64,000 bases of DNA. It comes from Methanosalsum zhilinae DSM 4017 (GTDB lineage: Archaea; Halobacteriota; Methanosarcinia; Methanosarcinales; Methanosarcinaceae). The notes below the pieces were generated by a model. The model made no database searches and had not been told where the DNA came from. It saw nothing but the letters and a program-made list of their open reading frames with translations. The stretch covers positions 1,843,708-1,907,707 of the forward strand of contig NC_015676.1 of assembly GCF_000217995.1 (NCBI RefSeq), written 5' to 3'. Below are positions 44,188 to 51,817 of this stretch, piece by piece. A program made the position numbers and the translations under genes. Position 1 is the first letter of the stretch. Each line of letters opens with the position of its first letter.

Positions 44188-44235
44188 AATCCATATCGAT
44201 CTGATATCTCCACCCCCTCAAAAACTGAACTGGAA

Positions 44236-44260
44236 TGGCCAGGTCTCCCATCTGGCCAGA
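44236..44260 (-). promoter_or_regulatory. Dyad at the cytochrome promoter
   Basis: TGGCCAG (44236-44242) and CTGGCCA (44252-44258) form an inverted repeat with 9 bases between, and TCTGGCCAGA (44251-44260) is itself a perfect palindrome. On the minus strand a TATA-like AATATATTTATTTTTT (about 44266-44283) precedes it. The dyad therefore falls at the expected transcription start of the cytochrome gene. Confidence 0.4.
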
Positions 44261-44294
44261 TCCCTGAAAAAATAAATATATTCTTATTATAGGA

Positions 44295-44651
44295 TTACTC
44301 TTTGAGCAATTTGAGTGCATTCCTGCATGCAGCAACGGCTGGAGCACCTGATGTTATGAAGATGACCTCCATGGTTTCCATGATTTCTTCCTTTGTTGCA
44401 CCTGCAGTGAGTGCGCTTTTCATCTGGGCTACTGTACATGCTTCACACTGCTTGGATGCAACAACTGCAAGAGCCATCAATCGTTTAGTTTTTGCAGGAA
44501 GTGCTCCATCTGAGAGTAATTTCTGATCACACCTATTGTATTTCTGGAGAAATTCAGGATCTACCTCTTCAAGGACCTTGAGTATATGTGGTGTAAACCC
44601 CATTTTTCCGCCCATACTATCCAGAAGTTCATCTTTGTCTTTGTGCATCAT
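44295..44651 (-). CDS. Carboxymuconolactone decarboxylase/AhpD-like protein
   Basis: The 118-residue helical protein has the AhpD core with the redox pair CEAC in [26 protein letters not shown], followed by [23 protein letters not shown]. AhpD-like proteins reduce peroxides or act as thiol-disulfide relays. The start is ATG 44651, 7 bases after AAAGAGGA; six upstream codons overlap the ribosome site. It sits between the cytochrome and the small Zn-protein genes of the redox island. Confidence 0.87.
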   Translation of the reverse strand: MMHKDKDELLDSMGGKMGFTPHILKVLEEVDPEFLQKYNRCDQKLLSDGALPAKTKRLMALAVVASKQCEACTVAQMKSALTAGATKEEIMETMEVIFITSGAPAVAACRNALKLLKE

Positions 44652-44707
44652 TTTATAATCCTCTTTCATCTGTATTCTATTATAATATAAGGTTATTAAT
44701 TTTCATT

Positions 44708-44926
44708 TCAGTCAAATGCATCTACCATTATCTGATCCACACAATCTCTGCAGAGGAAACGAGGGAGGGGAATCTTGCATTCCTTGTACTCAGGATATTT
44801 TCCGGCTGATACCGGGAGCTCTATTACTTTCACATGATCCATACAAAGCCCCATTCCACATACGATACATACCGCAACTGCTTCTGTATCTTTGTTCTCT
44901 TCAAGACACTTGTAACATTTCATCAT
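44708..44926 (-). CDS. DUF2180 family small zinc-binding protein
   Basis: The 72-residue protein has four cysteine pairs or near-pairs: MKCYKC, AVCIVCGMGLCMDH and FLCRDC. This is the DUF2180 pattern of small archaeal Cys-rich proteins that probably hold two zinc ions. The start is ATG 44926, 6 bases after AGGTG; a second ATG follows at once. It is a paralogue of the next gene upstream (44944-45177), with 17 bases between them. Function unknown. Confidence 0.8.
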   Translation of the reverse strand: MMKCYKCLEENKDTEAVAVCIVCGMGLCMDHVKVIELPVSAGKYPEYKECKIPLPRFLCRDCVDQIMVDAFD

Positions 44927-44943
44927 GAATAACACCTGTGAAC

Positions 44944-45177
44944 TTAAGTGCGTACCTCGCAGACATTTTCCACGAGCGCTTCATGACAGGATTTGCATAC
45001 TATTCTGTCAATATGCTCTATGTCCTTTCCTTCAAGATGTACACTATACTCCTTGAATCCAATAATTGGAATCTCTTCTCTTATTAGATGTTCACTACAA
45101 ACACCTCTCCCACAGATAATGCATATTCCTGCAGAATCAGTGTCTTTTCCCATTTTTGCACAATCGTAACATTTCAT
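44944..45177 (-). CDS. DUF2180 family small zinc-binding protein, second copy
   Basis: The 77-residue paralogue of the neighbouring gene has MKCYDC, AGICIICGRGVCSEH and IVCKSC in the same spacing, with a longer middle loop (HLEGKDIEHIDR). The start is ATG 45177, preceded by CCGGTGATAG; the longer frame from 45219 would run over the end of the desulforedoxin gene and has no ribosome site. The tandem pair follows desulforedoxin in one minus-strand transcript. Confidence 0.8.
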   Translation of the reverse strand: MKCYDCAKMGKDTDSAGICIICGRGVCSEHLIREEIPIIGFKEYSVHLEGKDIEHIDRIVCKSCHEALVENVCEVRT

Positions 45178-45215
45178 TCTATCACCGGAATAAAGATCAA
45201 TAACTAACCTGAAAA

Positions 45216-45329
45216 TCATTTTATCAATTTCATATCTTCCCCGCAGCAGACAAGGATTCCACCGCCTACTTTAGTAACTTCTACTTCATTCCCACATATC
45301 TCGCAAACATATTGGTCACCTACCTTCAT
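45216..45329 (-). CDS. dsr: Desulforedoxin
   Basis: A 37-residue protein, [18 protein letters not shown], then [12 protein letters not shown]. The iron ligands are C9, C12 and the adjacent pair C28-C29, the hallmark of desulforedoxin and the N-terminal domain of desulfoferrodoxin. A strong ribosome site GGAGGTGGAT precedes the ATG. It is free-standing, with no superoxide reductase (neelaredoxin) domain attached or adjacent. It would be a one-electron carrier, first in the unit with the two DUF2180 genes. Confidence 0.9.
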   Translation of the reverse strand: MKVGDQYVCEICGNEVEVTKVGGGILVCCGEDMKLIK

Positions 45330-45375
45330 TAATCCACCTCCCTCCAGATTTAAGATCTATCAAATAAAATTTGTA

Positions 45376-45436
45376 ATTTCCAGGATAAATATGTACTGGT
45401 AGACCATTGTAAAAAAGCAATATTTATTCTGGAAAT
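45376..45436 (-). repeat. CTGGAAAT/ATTTCCAG half-sites upstream of desulforedoxin
   Basis: ATTTCCAG (45376-45383) and CTGGAAAT (45429-45436) are perfect inverted arms 45 bases apart. On the minus strand one lies next to a CATATTTATCC TATA-like element (about 45385-45395) of the desulforedoxin promoter. The other is at the start of the gap, next to AATAAATATTG. The same sequence forms the compact palindrome at 45693-45711. Confidence 0.4.
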
Positions 45437-45454
45437 ACAGGTAACGATTAGTTC

Positions 45455-45649
45455 TTATTTGCTTTGAACTGCAACAAGTGACATTCCAAGCTTATCTTCC
45501 AGGTCATTGATCTTTTTTAGCTGGCTATCTGTTAGTTCAGCGGCTTTGACCATATCAGAGAATGCCAGTAATGTAATACCCATTTCCTTTTCAAGGTCTG
45601 TAATTTCTTTTATATTCTCTTCACTGAGTTTTGAAAAGCTCCATACCAT
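45455..45649 (-). CDS. 64-residue protein with internal duplication
   Basis: This small soluble protein consists mostly of two copies of a motif of about 26 residues: LSEENIKEITDLEKEMGITLLAFSD (8-32) and LTDSQLKKINDLEDKLGMSLVAVQS (39-63). Each copy is a helix followed by a short hydrophobic strand. There are no cysteines or membrane segments. I do not recognise the family. It has its own TATA box and a palindrome in the leader, inside the redox island, so a role linked to the neighbouring redox genes is plausible but unproven. Confidence 0.7.
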   Translation of the reverse strand: MVWSFSKLSEENIKEITDLEKEMGITLLAFSDMVKAAELTDSQLKKINDLEDKLGMSLVAVQSK

Positions 45650-45692
45650 CTTAATTCACCCCTTTACTGAATTTATGAGCCCCTATCGCCTG

Positions 45693-45711
45693 ACTGGAAA
45701 TTGTTTCCAGT
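45693..45711 (-). promoter_or_regulatory. 19-bp palindrome in the leader of the 64-residue gene
   Basis: ACTGGAAA-TTG-TTTCCAGT, perfect 8-bp arms. A TATATA element at about 45739-45746 on the minus strand predicts transcription from near 45717. The palindrome would then cover about +6 to +24: an operator or a leader hairpin. Confidence 0.5.
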
Positions 45712-45783
45712 GGACTAAAATAATATTGGTTTTAATGTTATATATACATTAAGAAATACTCCATCAATGCCCGTACCCATCTT

Positions 45784-46641
45784 TTACTTATCCTTGCCAT
45801 TTATCTGGTAATCCATATCTTCTTTCATTTTTTTGATCTTTTTCCGGTTACGGTAATAATTAACAATAATGATCATTGCTCCAAATATAAGAATCAGTGT
45901 ACTGTAAGTGAGTATAGATGGAGCAGATCTTGAATAGTATCCTACTGAAATAAACTCCCGGGAGTTTTCAGGATCATGGTCTAGTCTGTGCCATATAATT
46001 ACATCTCTTCCATTCTCATCCTGAAACCTTTCATCGGGATCTGGCCTGGGATATCCAAGAACCCGGTTTCCGGTGGTGTATTTTTCTGGAATAACAACAC
46101 GTACAATTTCAGGAGAAGTAAGTGTATACATGAAGTCCTGCTGACCCTGATCAAAAAGTGTGTATGCAACAAATCCTGTAACCGGTTCTTCAAAATCCAG
46201 ATATATGTGCTCCCTTCCTCTTCTGATTTCTTCTGATACGGTATATTCAGTGGCTTTTAATTCGTTGATTTCGGAATCTTTTGCAAATCGGCTGAATGTG
46301 TCTACAGTAGGTTCAGTTGTATTTGATGGGGCAGCCAGTATAACAATATCTCCGATAGTATCCCCACTGCTTCTTATTAGCCGTTCCATTGGTATGATTT
46401 CTATTCTGCTGGTGCTTATCACCATGTGAACGATTCTGACAGTATCATTATCTGTGAGATATATACTGGTGGTGTTCTGTACTGTTCCAGGTTCAATGGT
46501 CTCATCTATGAAAATTTCAAATTCATATATGCCAGGGTCTGGGATCTCCGGATCTTCAACAGGCACCAGATCATCAATGCATCCGGCAATAAGGGCTGTA
46601 AGAACCATTATTGCCAGTATGCATACGGTTTTCAATCTCAT
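45784..46641 (-). CDS. Predicted lipoprotein with C-terminal membrane helix
   Basis: The 285-residue protein has a signal sequence with lipobox-like LIAGC (C21), a proline/glutamate-rich linker, a beta-rich extracellular part (about 40-235) and a C-terminal helix (about 240-262) followed by a basic tail RNRKKIKKMK. The layout and the segment YTLTSPEIVRVVIPEKYTTGNRVLG resemble the DUF5803 proteins of halophilic archaea, but I hold that assignment loosely. It begins 8 bases after the end of the symporter gene upstream, so the two are co-transcribed. Confidence 0.6.
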   Translation of the reverse strand: MRLKTVCILAIMVLTALIAGCIDDLVPVEDPEIPDPGIYEFEIFIDETIEPGTVQNTTSIYLTDNDTVRIVHMVISTSRIEIIPMERLIRSSGDTIGDIVILAAPSNTTEPTVDTFSRFAKDSEINELKATEYTVSEEIRRGREHIYLDFEEPVTGFVAYTLFDQGQQDFMYTLTSPEIVRVVIPEKYTTGNRVLGYPRPDPDERFQDENGRDVIIWHRLDHDPENSREFISVGYYSRSAPSILTYSTLILIFGAMIIIVNYYRNRKKIKKMKEDMDYQINGKDK

Positions 46642-46649
46642 TTCAAATC

Positions 46650-48578
46650 TTACTCAGCTTTCTTGAGATCAACGATTACTCCCATCTCATGGAGTGCTTC
46701 CTGTACTTCCCTGAAAGCTATATATATCTCCTTTCTTTGAGAATCTATCAATTCTACAGGCGGCTCTGATGCAAACCATATTTCTTTCTGGGTATTACCA
46801 CGGGTTACCTTGATGCACGCAAGCATATCTGAATTTATCAGCCTGTAGATCGAATCTGAACCACCTGGAGTAACCCATACAGGATGGGCACTTTTAAGCT
46901 CATCACTAAATCTTGTCCAGTTGACCGTGGCTGATGTAGTAATTTCCAGGTCCATATGTGCACGCTCTCCGACTCTTTTTTCACGTAACAGTTTAAGATA
47001 ATCATTATATTCAGTACTTGACTCATCAACTGATCTTACCTCTTCTCTAACAAGTTCCTGTGCAGCTTCTTTGAAGAAAGGTGCAAGGTTGACATTATCC
47101 GAAGGTTTTGTCATAATAGATACCAGGAAGAATGCTGTCCCACTAAGTGCCATACTGAGAATTACTCCATGCCCCATCAGTGCAGGATGTATTGCTTCAA
47201 GGTATGGAACACCCATGACCGGTTCTTTTATACTGTCAAGTATGGTAAATCCGATCTGGAGTGTAGCACCAATGATAATTCCAGCTATGGCACCCTCTGT
47301 TGTGGCACGTTTCCAGTATATTCCTCCCATCAGAGGGAAGAAATAGGATGCACTGGCAATAAAGGTTGCAATGTGGATGGCATGGATGATACTTTCAATA
47401 AAAAATGATGTGATCGTGGCAGCTATCACGATCAGAAGAACGCTCATCCTGTTGATTACCATCATTTCCTTCATTGTTGCATCAGGTTTTATGAACCTCT
47501 GATAAATATCCCGGGACAGGCATGATGCGCCTGAAGTTGCAAATGTATCTGCACATGACATGGCCGCTGCAGCAAGTCCAATAGCTGCAAGGGCGATAAC
47601 AAACGGTGAGAATATACCTGATATGAACTCAAGAAGGGCAGGTTCTGCCTGAGCCATTCCTGCAGGATATCCAAGTTCCGCGATTGAAGGGTATATTGAA
47701 TTGAGTCCAAGCGCTATGAAAGCACATGCTCCAAATACAATCGCAACAAGCAGTGATCCACTCACCATACCGATTTTTGCAGACCTTGCATCTTTTGCGG
47801 CCCAGATCTTCTGCCAGGGGTCCTGTTCAGTTATCCATCCTGGAATGATGGCAAGCACAAATATCAGCACCATTGGCAGGCCTATAGAAAAGGGATTCCA
47901 CCAGTCAGATGACACACTGCCTGCTGCGTGAGAGAGACTTAGAGCTGAAACATCAAACAAAGTTTCAGCACCGTTTGCAGCTCCGGTAATAATTACTGCC
48001 ATCAGTATAACAAATGTTGAAAGGAACATGAACTGGAGAGCATCTGTCCAGACCACTGCATGCAGTCCGCCAAGTGTCACATAAGCTGATACTGCCAGTG
48101 CAACGATCAGTGCAGCATATACCGGACTTAGACCAAACAGGACCTCAAGCACAAGGGCAAATCCCTTGATATCAGCAACTGCAAACAGTATCATCACAAT
48201 AGTTATTATAATTGCAATGGGTGCCCTTATCTTGCTGCTGTACCTGTGCTCCAGCAGTTCTGGCTGGGTAATTGATGGCAGACTCTTTATTTTTGAGACA
48301 AATACAGCAATTATCAGAAGGGCCAGTATGTTTGGTGCAACAAAACCCCAGACTGACCCCATTCCAAGCAGCATGTAGAATCCGATCACTGAAAGAATGG
48401 CGCCTGCAGTCAGCCATGAAGCTGCAGCTGAGAACCCTATCCCAACTGCATGTACATCACGCCCTGCAAGCCAGAAATCCGTAAGGCTTCTCTGTCTTTT
48501 CGTAAAATACAATCCAATAGATATGAGTATTAATATGTATGCTGATAATAATATCAGAAAAATCTGGTAACTTTCCAT
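46650..48578 (-). CDS. Sodium:solute symporter (SSS family)
   Basis: The 642-residue transporter has about 13 helices from the start (ILLSAYILILISIGLYF) to about residue 500. It contains the SSS segments FWLAGRDVHAVGIGFSAAASWLTAG, AYVTLGGLHAVVWTDALQF and AAAMSCADTFATSGASCLSRDIY. A cytoplasmic tail of about 130 residues follows (EEVRSVDESSTEYNDYLKLL to DLKKAE), longer than in simple PutP proteins. Substrate not determined; compatible solutes, amino acids or acetate are all transported by this family. Co-transcribed with the lipoprotein gene. Confidence 0.87.
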   Translation of the reverse strand: MESYQIFLILLSAYILILISIGLYFTKRQRSLTDFWLAGRDVHAVGIGFSAAASWLTAGAILSVIGFYMLLGMGSVWGFVAPNILALLIIAVFVSKIKSLPSITQPELLEHRYSSKIRAPIAIIITIVMILFAVADIKGFALVLEVLFGLSPVYAALIVALAVSAYVTLGGLHAVVWTDALQFMFLSTFVILMAVIITGAANGAETLFDVSALSLSHAAGSVSSDWWNPFSIGLPMVLIFVLAIIPGWITEQDPWQKIWAAKDARSAKIGMVSGSLLVAIVFGACAFIALGLNSIYPSIAELGYPAGMAQAEPALLEFISGIFSPFVIALAAIGLAAAAMSCADTFATSGASCLSRDIYQRFIKPDATMKEMMVINRMSVLLIVIAATITSFFIESIIHAIHIATFIASASYFFPLMGGIYWKRATTEGAIAGIIIGATLQIGFTILDSIKEPVMGVPYLEAIHPALMGHGVILSMALSGTAFFLVSIMTKPSDNVNLAPFFKEAAQELVREEVRSVDESSTEYNDYLKLLREKRVGERAHMDLEITTSATVNWTRFSDELKSAHPVWVTPGGSDSIYRLINSDMLACIKVTRGNTQKEIWFASEPPVELIDSQRKEIYIAFREVQEALHEMGVIVDLKKAE

Positions 48579-48798
48579 GGTAAATCCTTCTGTTTTTATT
48601 TATTGAATAATATTTGTTCAATGAATTTCTGCTTAATGTAATTGTTTATTTGATTGGTATAGTGCTATTTTATCTTTTCCGAAGTATAGTTAACTCCGTA
48701 GTCTTCCATATTTTAGATATAATCAAAATTGTTATATATTGTTATGTTTTATCGAACATATCGGTTAAAATATTAATTTATATTTGGAGGTACAATAC

Positions 48799-49698
48799 AT
48801 GAAGAAAAATTTAGCTATTTTAGCAATTTTGGTTGTTGCTGTTCTTGGTGGCCTGTTCCTGATGCTCAGTGATTCAAATGATGAGTCTACTATCAGGCTT
48901 GCTACGACCACAAGTACCGAAGATTCTGGATTACTCAATGAACTGTTACCTGTTTTTGAACAGGAGACTGGCTATAAGGTTCAGGTCATAGCAATGGGAA
49001 CCGGACAGGCCATAGAAACTGCCCGTAGAGGAGATGCAGATATCCTGCTGGCTCATGCAACCGATCTGGAGAAACAGTTTGTTGAGGATGGATACGGTGC
49101 TTATAGATACTCAGTTATGTATAACGATTTCATCCTGGCTGGACCTGCAAATGATCCTGCAAATGTTGAATCTGCAGATTCTCTGGAAGAAGCTCTAAGG
49201 TCAATTGAAGATCACAAAAGTCTGTTCAATTCCAGAGGAGATGATTCAGGTACACATATCAAGGAGCAAAGTCTCTGGAATGAAGCAGGAGTTGATATAC
49301 CTCAGAGAGAGTGGTACAATTCCCTTGGTCAGGGGATGGGAGAAACGCTTATAACATCAAATGAGATGGGAGCCTACACTCTGGCAGACAGGGGTACATA
49401 TCTTTCAATGAGCAAAAATATACCTAACCTGAAAATTGTTTTTGAAGGAGATGAAAGGATGTTCAATCCTTACGGAATAATCCCTGTAAGTCCTGAAAGG
49501 TTCGATAATGTAAATTATGAGGGTGCAAGTGCACTGGCAGATTTCTTCATCAGGGATGATGTACAGGAAATGATTGGGGAGTTTGGAAAAGATGAATTTG
49601 GACAACCTCTGTTTTTCCCTGATGCAAACCCCGAAGAAGCCAATGACTATAGAAGTGAAGGAAAGATTTTAAATGAAGAGACTGTAGCAGCATTCTGA
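48799..49698 (+). CDS. tupA: Tungstate ABC transporter, substrate-binding protein
   Basis: The protein has 299 residues from ATG 48799, fixed by GGAGGT at 48785-48790. It has a signal peptide or N-terminal anchor (residues 5-23) and the TupA signature RLATTTSTEDSGLLNELLP. It continues with MGTGQAIETARRGDADILLAHA and FNSRGDDSGTHIKE, which bind the oxyanion, and WYNSLGQGMGETL. TupA rather than ModA or WtpA fits the TTTSTEDSGLL motif. Tungsten is used by formylmethanofuran dehydrogenase and aldehyde oxidoreductases of methanogens. Confidence 0.92.
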   Translation: MKKNLAILAILVVAVLGGLFLMLSDSNDESTIRLATTTSTEDSGLLNELLPVFEQETGYKVQVIAMGTGQAIETARRGDADILLAHATDLEKQFVEDGYGAYRYSVMYNDFILAGPANDPANVESADSLEEALRSIEDHKSLFNSRGDDSGTHIKEQSLWNEAGVDIPQREWYNSLGQGMGETLITSNEMGAYTLADRGTYLSMSKNIPNLKIVFEGDERMFNPYGIIPVSPERFDNVNYEGASALADFFIRDDVQEMIGEFGKDEFGQPLFFPDANPEEANDYRSEGKILNEETVAAF

Positions 49699-49725
49699 AT
49701 AAATTATTGCCGTGTGGAAATATTT

Positions 49726-50430
49726 ATGGAAAATATACTATCAGGGGCAGGTGAAGCATTAAATCTTCTTGCTTCAATGGATCCCTATGTTATGGGTATT
49801 ATTGCAGTATCACTACAGGTATCTGGTACCGCACTGATAATTGCAGCACTGATTGGGATTCCACTTGGAGCTTTTATGGGTTTGACTAACTTTCCAGGAA
49901 AGCCCCTGATAGTTGCTTTACTATATACAGGAATGGGCTTCCCTCCCGTGGTCATTGGTCTTTTTGTATTCATACTTTTATCATCAAGTGGATCACTTGG
50001 GTCTTTTGGGTGGCTGTTTACTCCATATGCCATGATCATGGCACAATCAATTATCTCATTTCCCCTGGTTGCAGGTTTTACTATGACAGCAGTAATGGGA
50101 GTTGACAGGAACCTCATCCGCCAGCTAAGATCATTGGGTGCAACTAAGACCCAGGCTACAATAGCAACTTTGCGAGAAGCTAGACTGGGAGTCCTTGTAT
50201 CTATTATTGCAGGCTTTGGAGCAATCATATCTGAAGTTGGAGCTGTCATGCTTGTTGGAGGAAACATTGAAGGTGCTACGCGTGTACTGACAACTGCAAT
50301 AGTTCTGGAGACACGAAAAGGAAATTTTGGTGTAGCTATAGCTTTTGGAATAATACTTTTAACAATTGCATTTATTGTTAACTTTGCTATGCTTCGGTTG
50401 CAGAATAAGGAGCTAAGAGGTAATGGATAA
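49726..50430 (+). CDS. tupB: Tungstate ABC transporter, permease
   Basis: The permease has about 234 residues and five to six helices, with the ABC importer EAA-type loop RQLRSLGATKTQATIATLREARLG near 145-168. It also has the family start VSLQVSGTALIIAALIGIPLGA. It lies 27 bases after tupA and overlaps tupC by 8 bases. The start is ATG 49726; an in-frame GTG at 49714 cannot be excluded. Confidence 0.9.
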   Translation: MENILSGAGEALNLLASMDPYVMGIIAVSLQVSGTALIIAALIGIPLGAFMGLTNFPGKPLIVALLYTGMGFPPVVIGLFVFILLSSSGSLGSFGWLFTPYAMIMAQSIISFPLVAGFTMTAVMGVDRNLIRQLRSLGATKTQATIATLREARLGVLVSIIAGFGAIISEVGAVMLVGGNIEGATRVLTTAIVLETRKGNFGVAIAFGIILLTIAFIVNFAMLRLQNKELRGNG

Positions 50431-51169
50431 CATCGATTTTGTCTATAAAATGAAAAATATTTCTAAAAAATATGATACTAAAACCGTATTACAAATAGAG
50501 GACCTTGCTATCAGAGAAGGTGAGATATTTTGCCTTGTTGGTCCCAGTGGAGCAGGTAAAAGTACCCTTTTGAGAATAATGAACTTTATTGAAACAACTG
50601 ATACCGGAGAAATATTTTTTCTGGGGCATAAATACACACCCGGACAAACTCCACAATTAAAGGTCACAAGAGAAGTCACTACGGTTTTTCAGAGATCTGC
50701 TCTGATGACAACCTCTGTTTGGAATAATGTAATTTATCCCCTGAAAATCCGGGGAAGAGCAATCTCTTCAACAGAAACTGAGAGAATCAAACAAATACTG
50801 GATGACCTGGGCCTAGCAGATTTAATCAAACAGAGAGCTGATAAACTATCTGGAGGAGAGGCCCAGAGAGTGGCTCTGGCAAGAGCAATTGTTTTCAATC
50901 CTTCAGTATTGCTACTGGATGAGCCAACTGCCAATCTTGACCCTGCAAATGTAGATATAATTGAAAAAATCATTTCTAAGTATGTCCAGGAGAGAAAAGC
51001 CTGTATTGTTATGGTTACGCACAATATATTCCAGGCAAGACGTCTGGCAGATAGGATTGCCCTTATGCATAAGGGAAAAATGATTGAGATTAAGGAAAAG
51101 GATGATTTTTTTGAAAATCCCGAAGAAAAAATAACTCAGGATTTTCTCTCTGGACGTCTTGTGTTTTGA
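50423..51169 (+). CDS. tupC: Tungstate ABC transporter, ATPase
   Basis: The 248-residue ATPase has Walker A GPSGAGKST near 38-46, the Q-loop FQRSALMTT, signature LSGGEAQRVALARAIV, Walker B LLLDEPTANLD and switch histidine in VMVTHNIF. It energises TupAB. There is no C-terminal TOBE domain, unlike ModC; molybdate/tungstate sensing is instead in the regulator encoded next to it. Confidence 0.92.
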   Translation: MDNIDFVYKMKNISKKYDTKTVLQIEDLAIREGEIFCLVGPSGAGKSTLLRIMNFIETTDTGEIFFLGHKYTPGQTPQLKVTREVTTVFQRSALMTTSVWNNVIYPLKIRGRAISSTETERIKQILDDLGLADLIKQRADKLSGGEAQRVALARAIVFNPSVLLLDEPTANLDPANVDIIEKIISKYVQERKACIVMVTHNIFQARRLADRIALMHKGKMIEIKEKDDFFENPEEKITQDFLSGRLVF

Positions 51170-51176
51170 TATGATG

Positions 51177-51188
51177 TATCTTAAGATA
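51177..51188 (+). promoter_or_regulatory. 12-bp palindrome between tupC and the ModE-like gene
   Basis: TATCTTAAGATA, perfect, in the 81-base gap and within an AT-rich promoter-like stretch. Candidate autoregulatory site for the ModE-like protein or a coincidence of AT-rich DNA. Confidence 0.3.
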
Positions 51189-51259
51189 GATATATTATTA
51201 AAAAAATAGATAGGACTAAACTCAAGATATTTGGTATTAAAAACTCGTAGTTGATTTTA

Positions 51260-51817
51260 ATGGACGCAAAGACAAAGGTATGGCTTAACAGAAATGGCAA
51301 ACCCATCATGGGAGAGGGGAAAGCCAGACTTCTTCAGGCCATTGATGAAGAAGGATCACTTAACAAGGCCTGTAAAAGGACGAACATTTCCTATAAGCAT
51401 GCATGGAATATGATCCGAAGCATTGAGGATAATAGTGGTGAAAAAGTTGTTACTACAGTCAGAGGGGGAAAAAATCAGGGTACCTTTCTGACCGAATGTG
51501 CCAGAAAACTGCTCAATGAATATGAATCATGTAAGAATATGGCTCATGAAACAGTAGAAGACGATACTTTCTGGGAAGGGGTGGGTCTCAGGATCACTGC
51601 CAGAAATCAGATTCCTGGAGAGGTGATAGAGATTGACAGTGGGGATGTCATTTCCAAGGTCAAAATCGCAATAGATCCGTCTCTGATAACGTCTGTGGTT
51701 ACACGGGAAGCTGTGGATAAACTGGATATTAAAAAAGGAGATAAGGTGTATGCTGTTATTAAATCAACTGAAGTGATGCTGGCCAAAGAAGTTAAAGACA
51801 GTAGACCTTCAATCTGA
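51260..51817 (+). CDS. ModE-like molybdate/tungstate-responsive regulator
   Basis: The 185-residue protein has the ModE N-terminal HTH (EGKARLLQAIDEEGSLNKACKRTNISYKHAWNMIRSIE) and one C-terminal Mop/TOBE domain (about 110-180: RNQIPGEVIEIDSGDVISKVKI, VTREAVDKLDIKKGDKVYAVIKSTEVML). Bacterial ModE has two Mop repeats; this one has a single repeat, as in many archaeal forms that would bind oxyanion as oligomers. It follows tupABC, so it probably controls tungstate or molybdate uptake. The start is ATG 51260; a TTG is three codons upstream. Its end overlaps the convergent gene by 9 bases. Confidence 0.88.
   Translation: MDAKTKVWLNRNGKPIMGEGKARLLQAIDEEGSLNKACKRTNISYKHAWNMIRSIEDNSGEKVVTTVRGGKNQGTFLTECARKLLNEYESCKNMAHETVEDDTFWEGVGLRITARNQIPGEVIEIDSGDVISKVKIAIDPSLITSVVTREAVDKLDIKKGDKVYAVIKSTEVMLAKEVKDSRPSI

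Noticed and set aside
45178-45219. 14-codon N-terminal extension of the second DUF2180 protein
   Set aside because: It overlaps the end of the desulforedoxin gene and lacks a ribosome site; ATG 45177 follows CCGGTGATAG.
49785-50267. 160-residue minus-strand open frame
   Set aside because: Antisense shadow of tupB.
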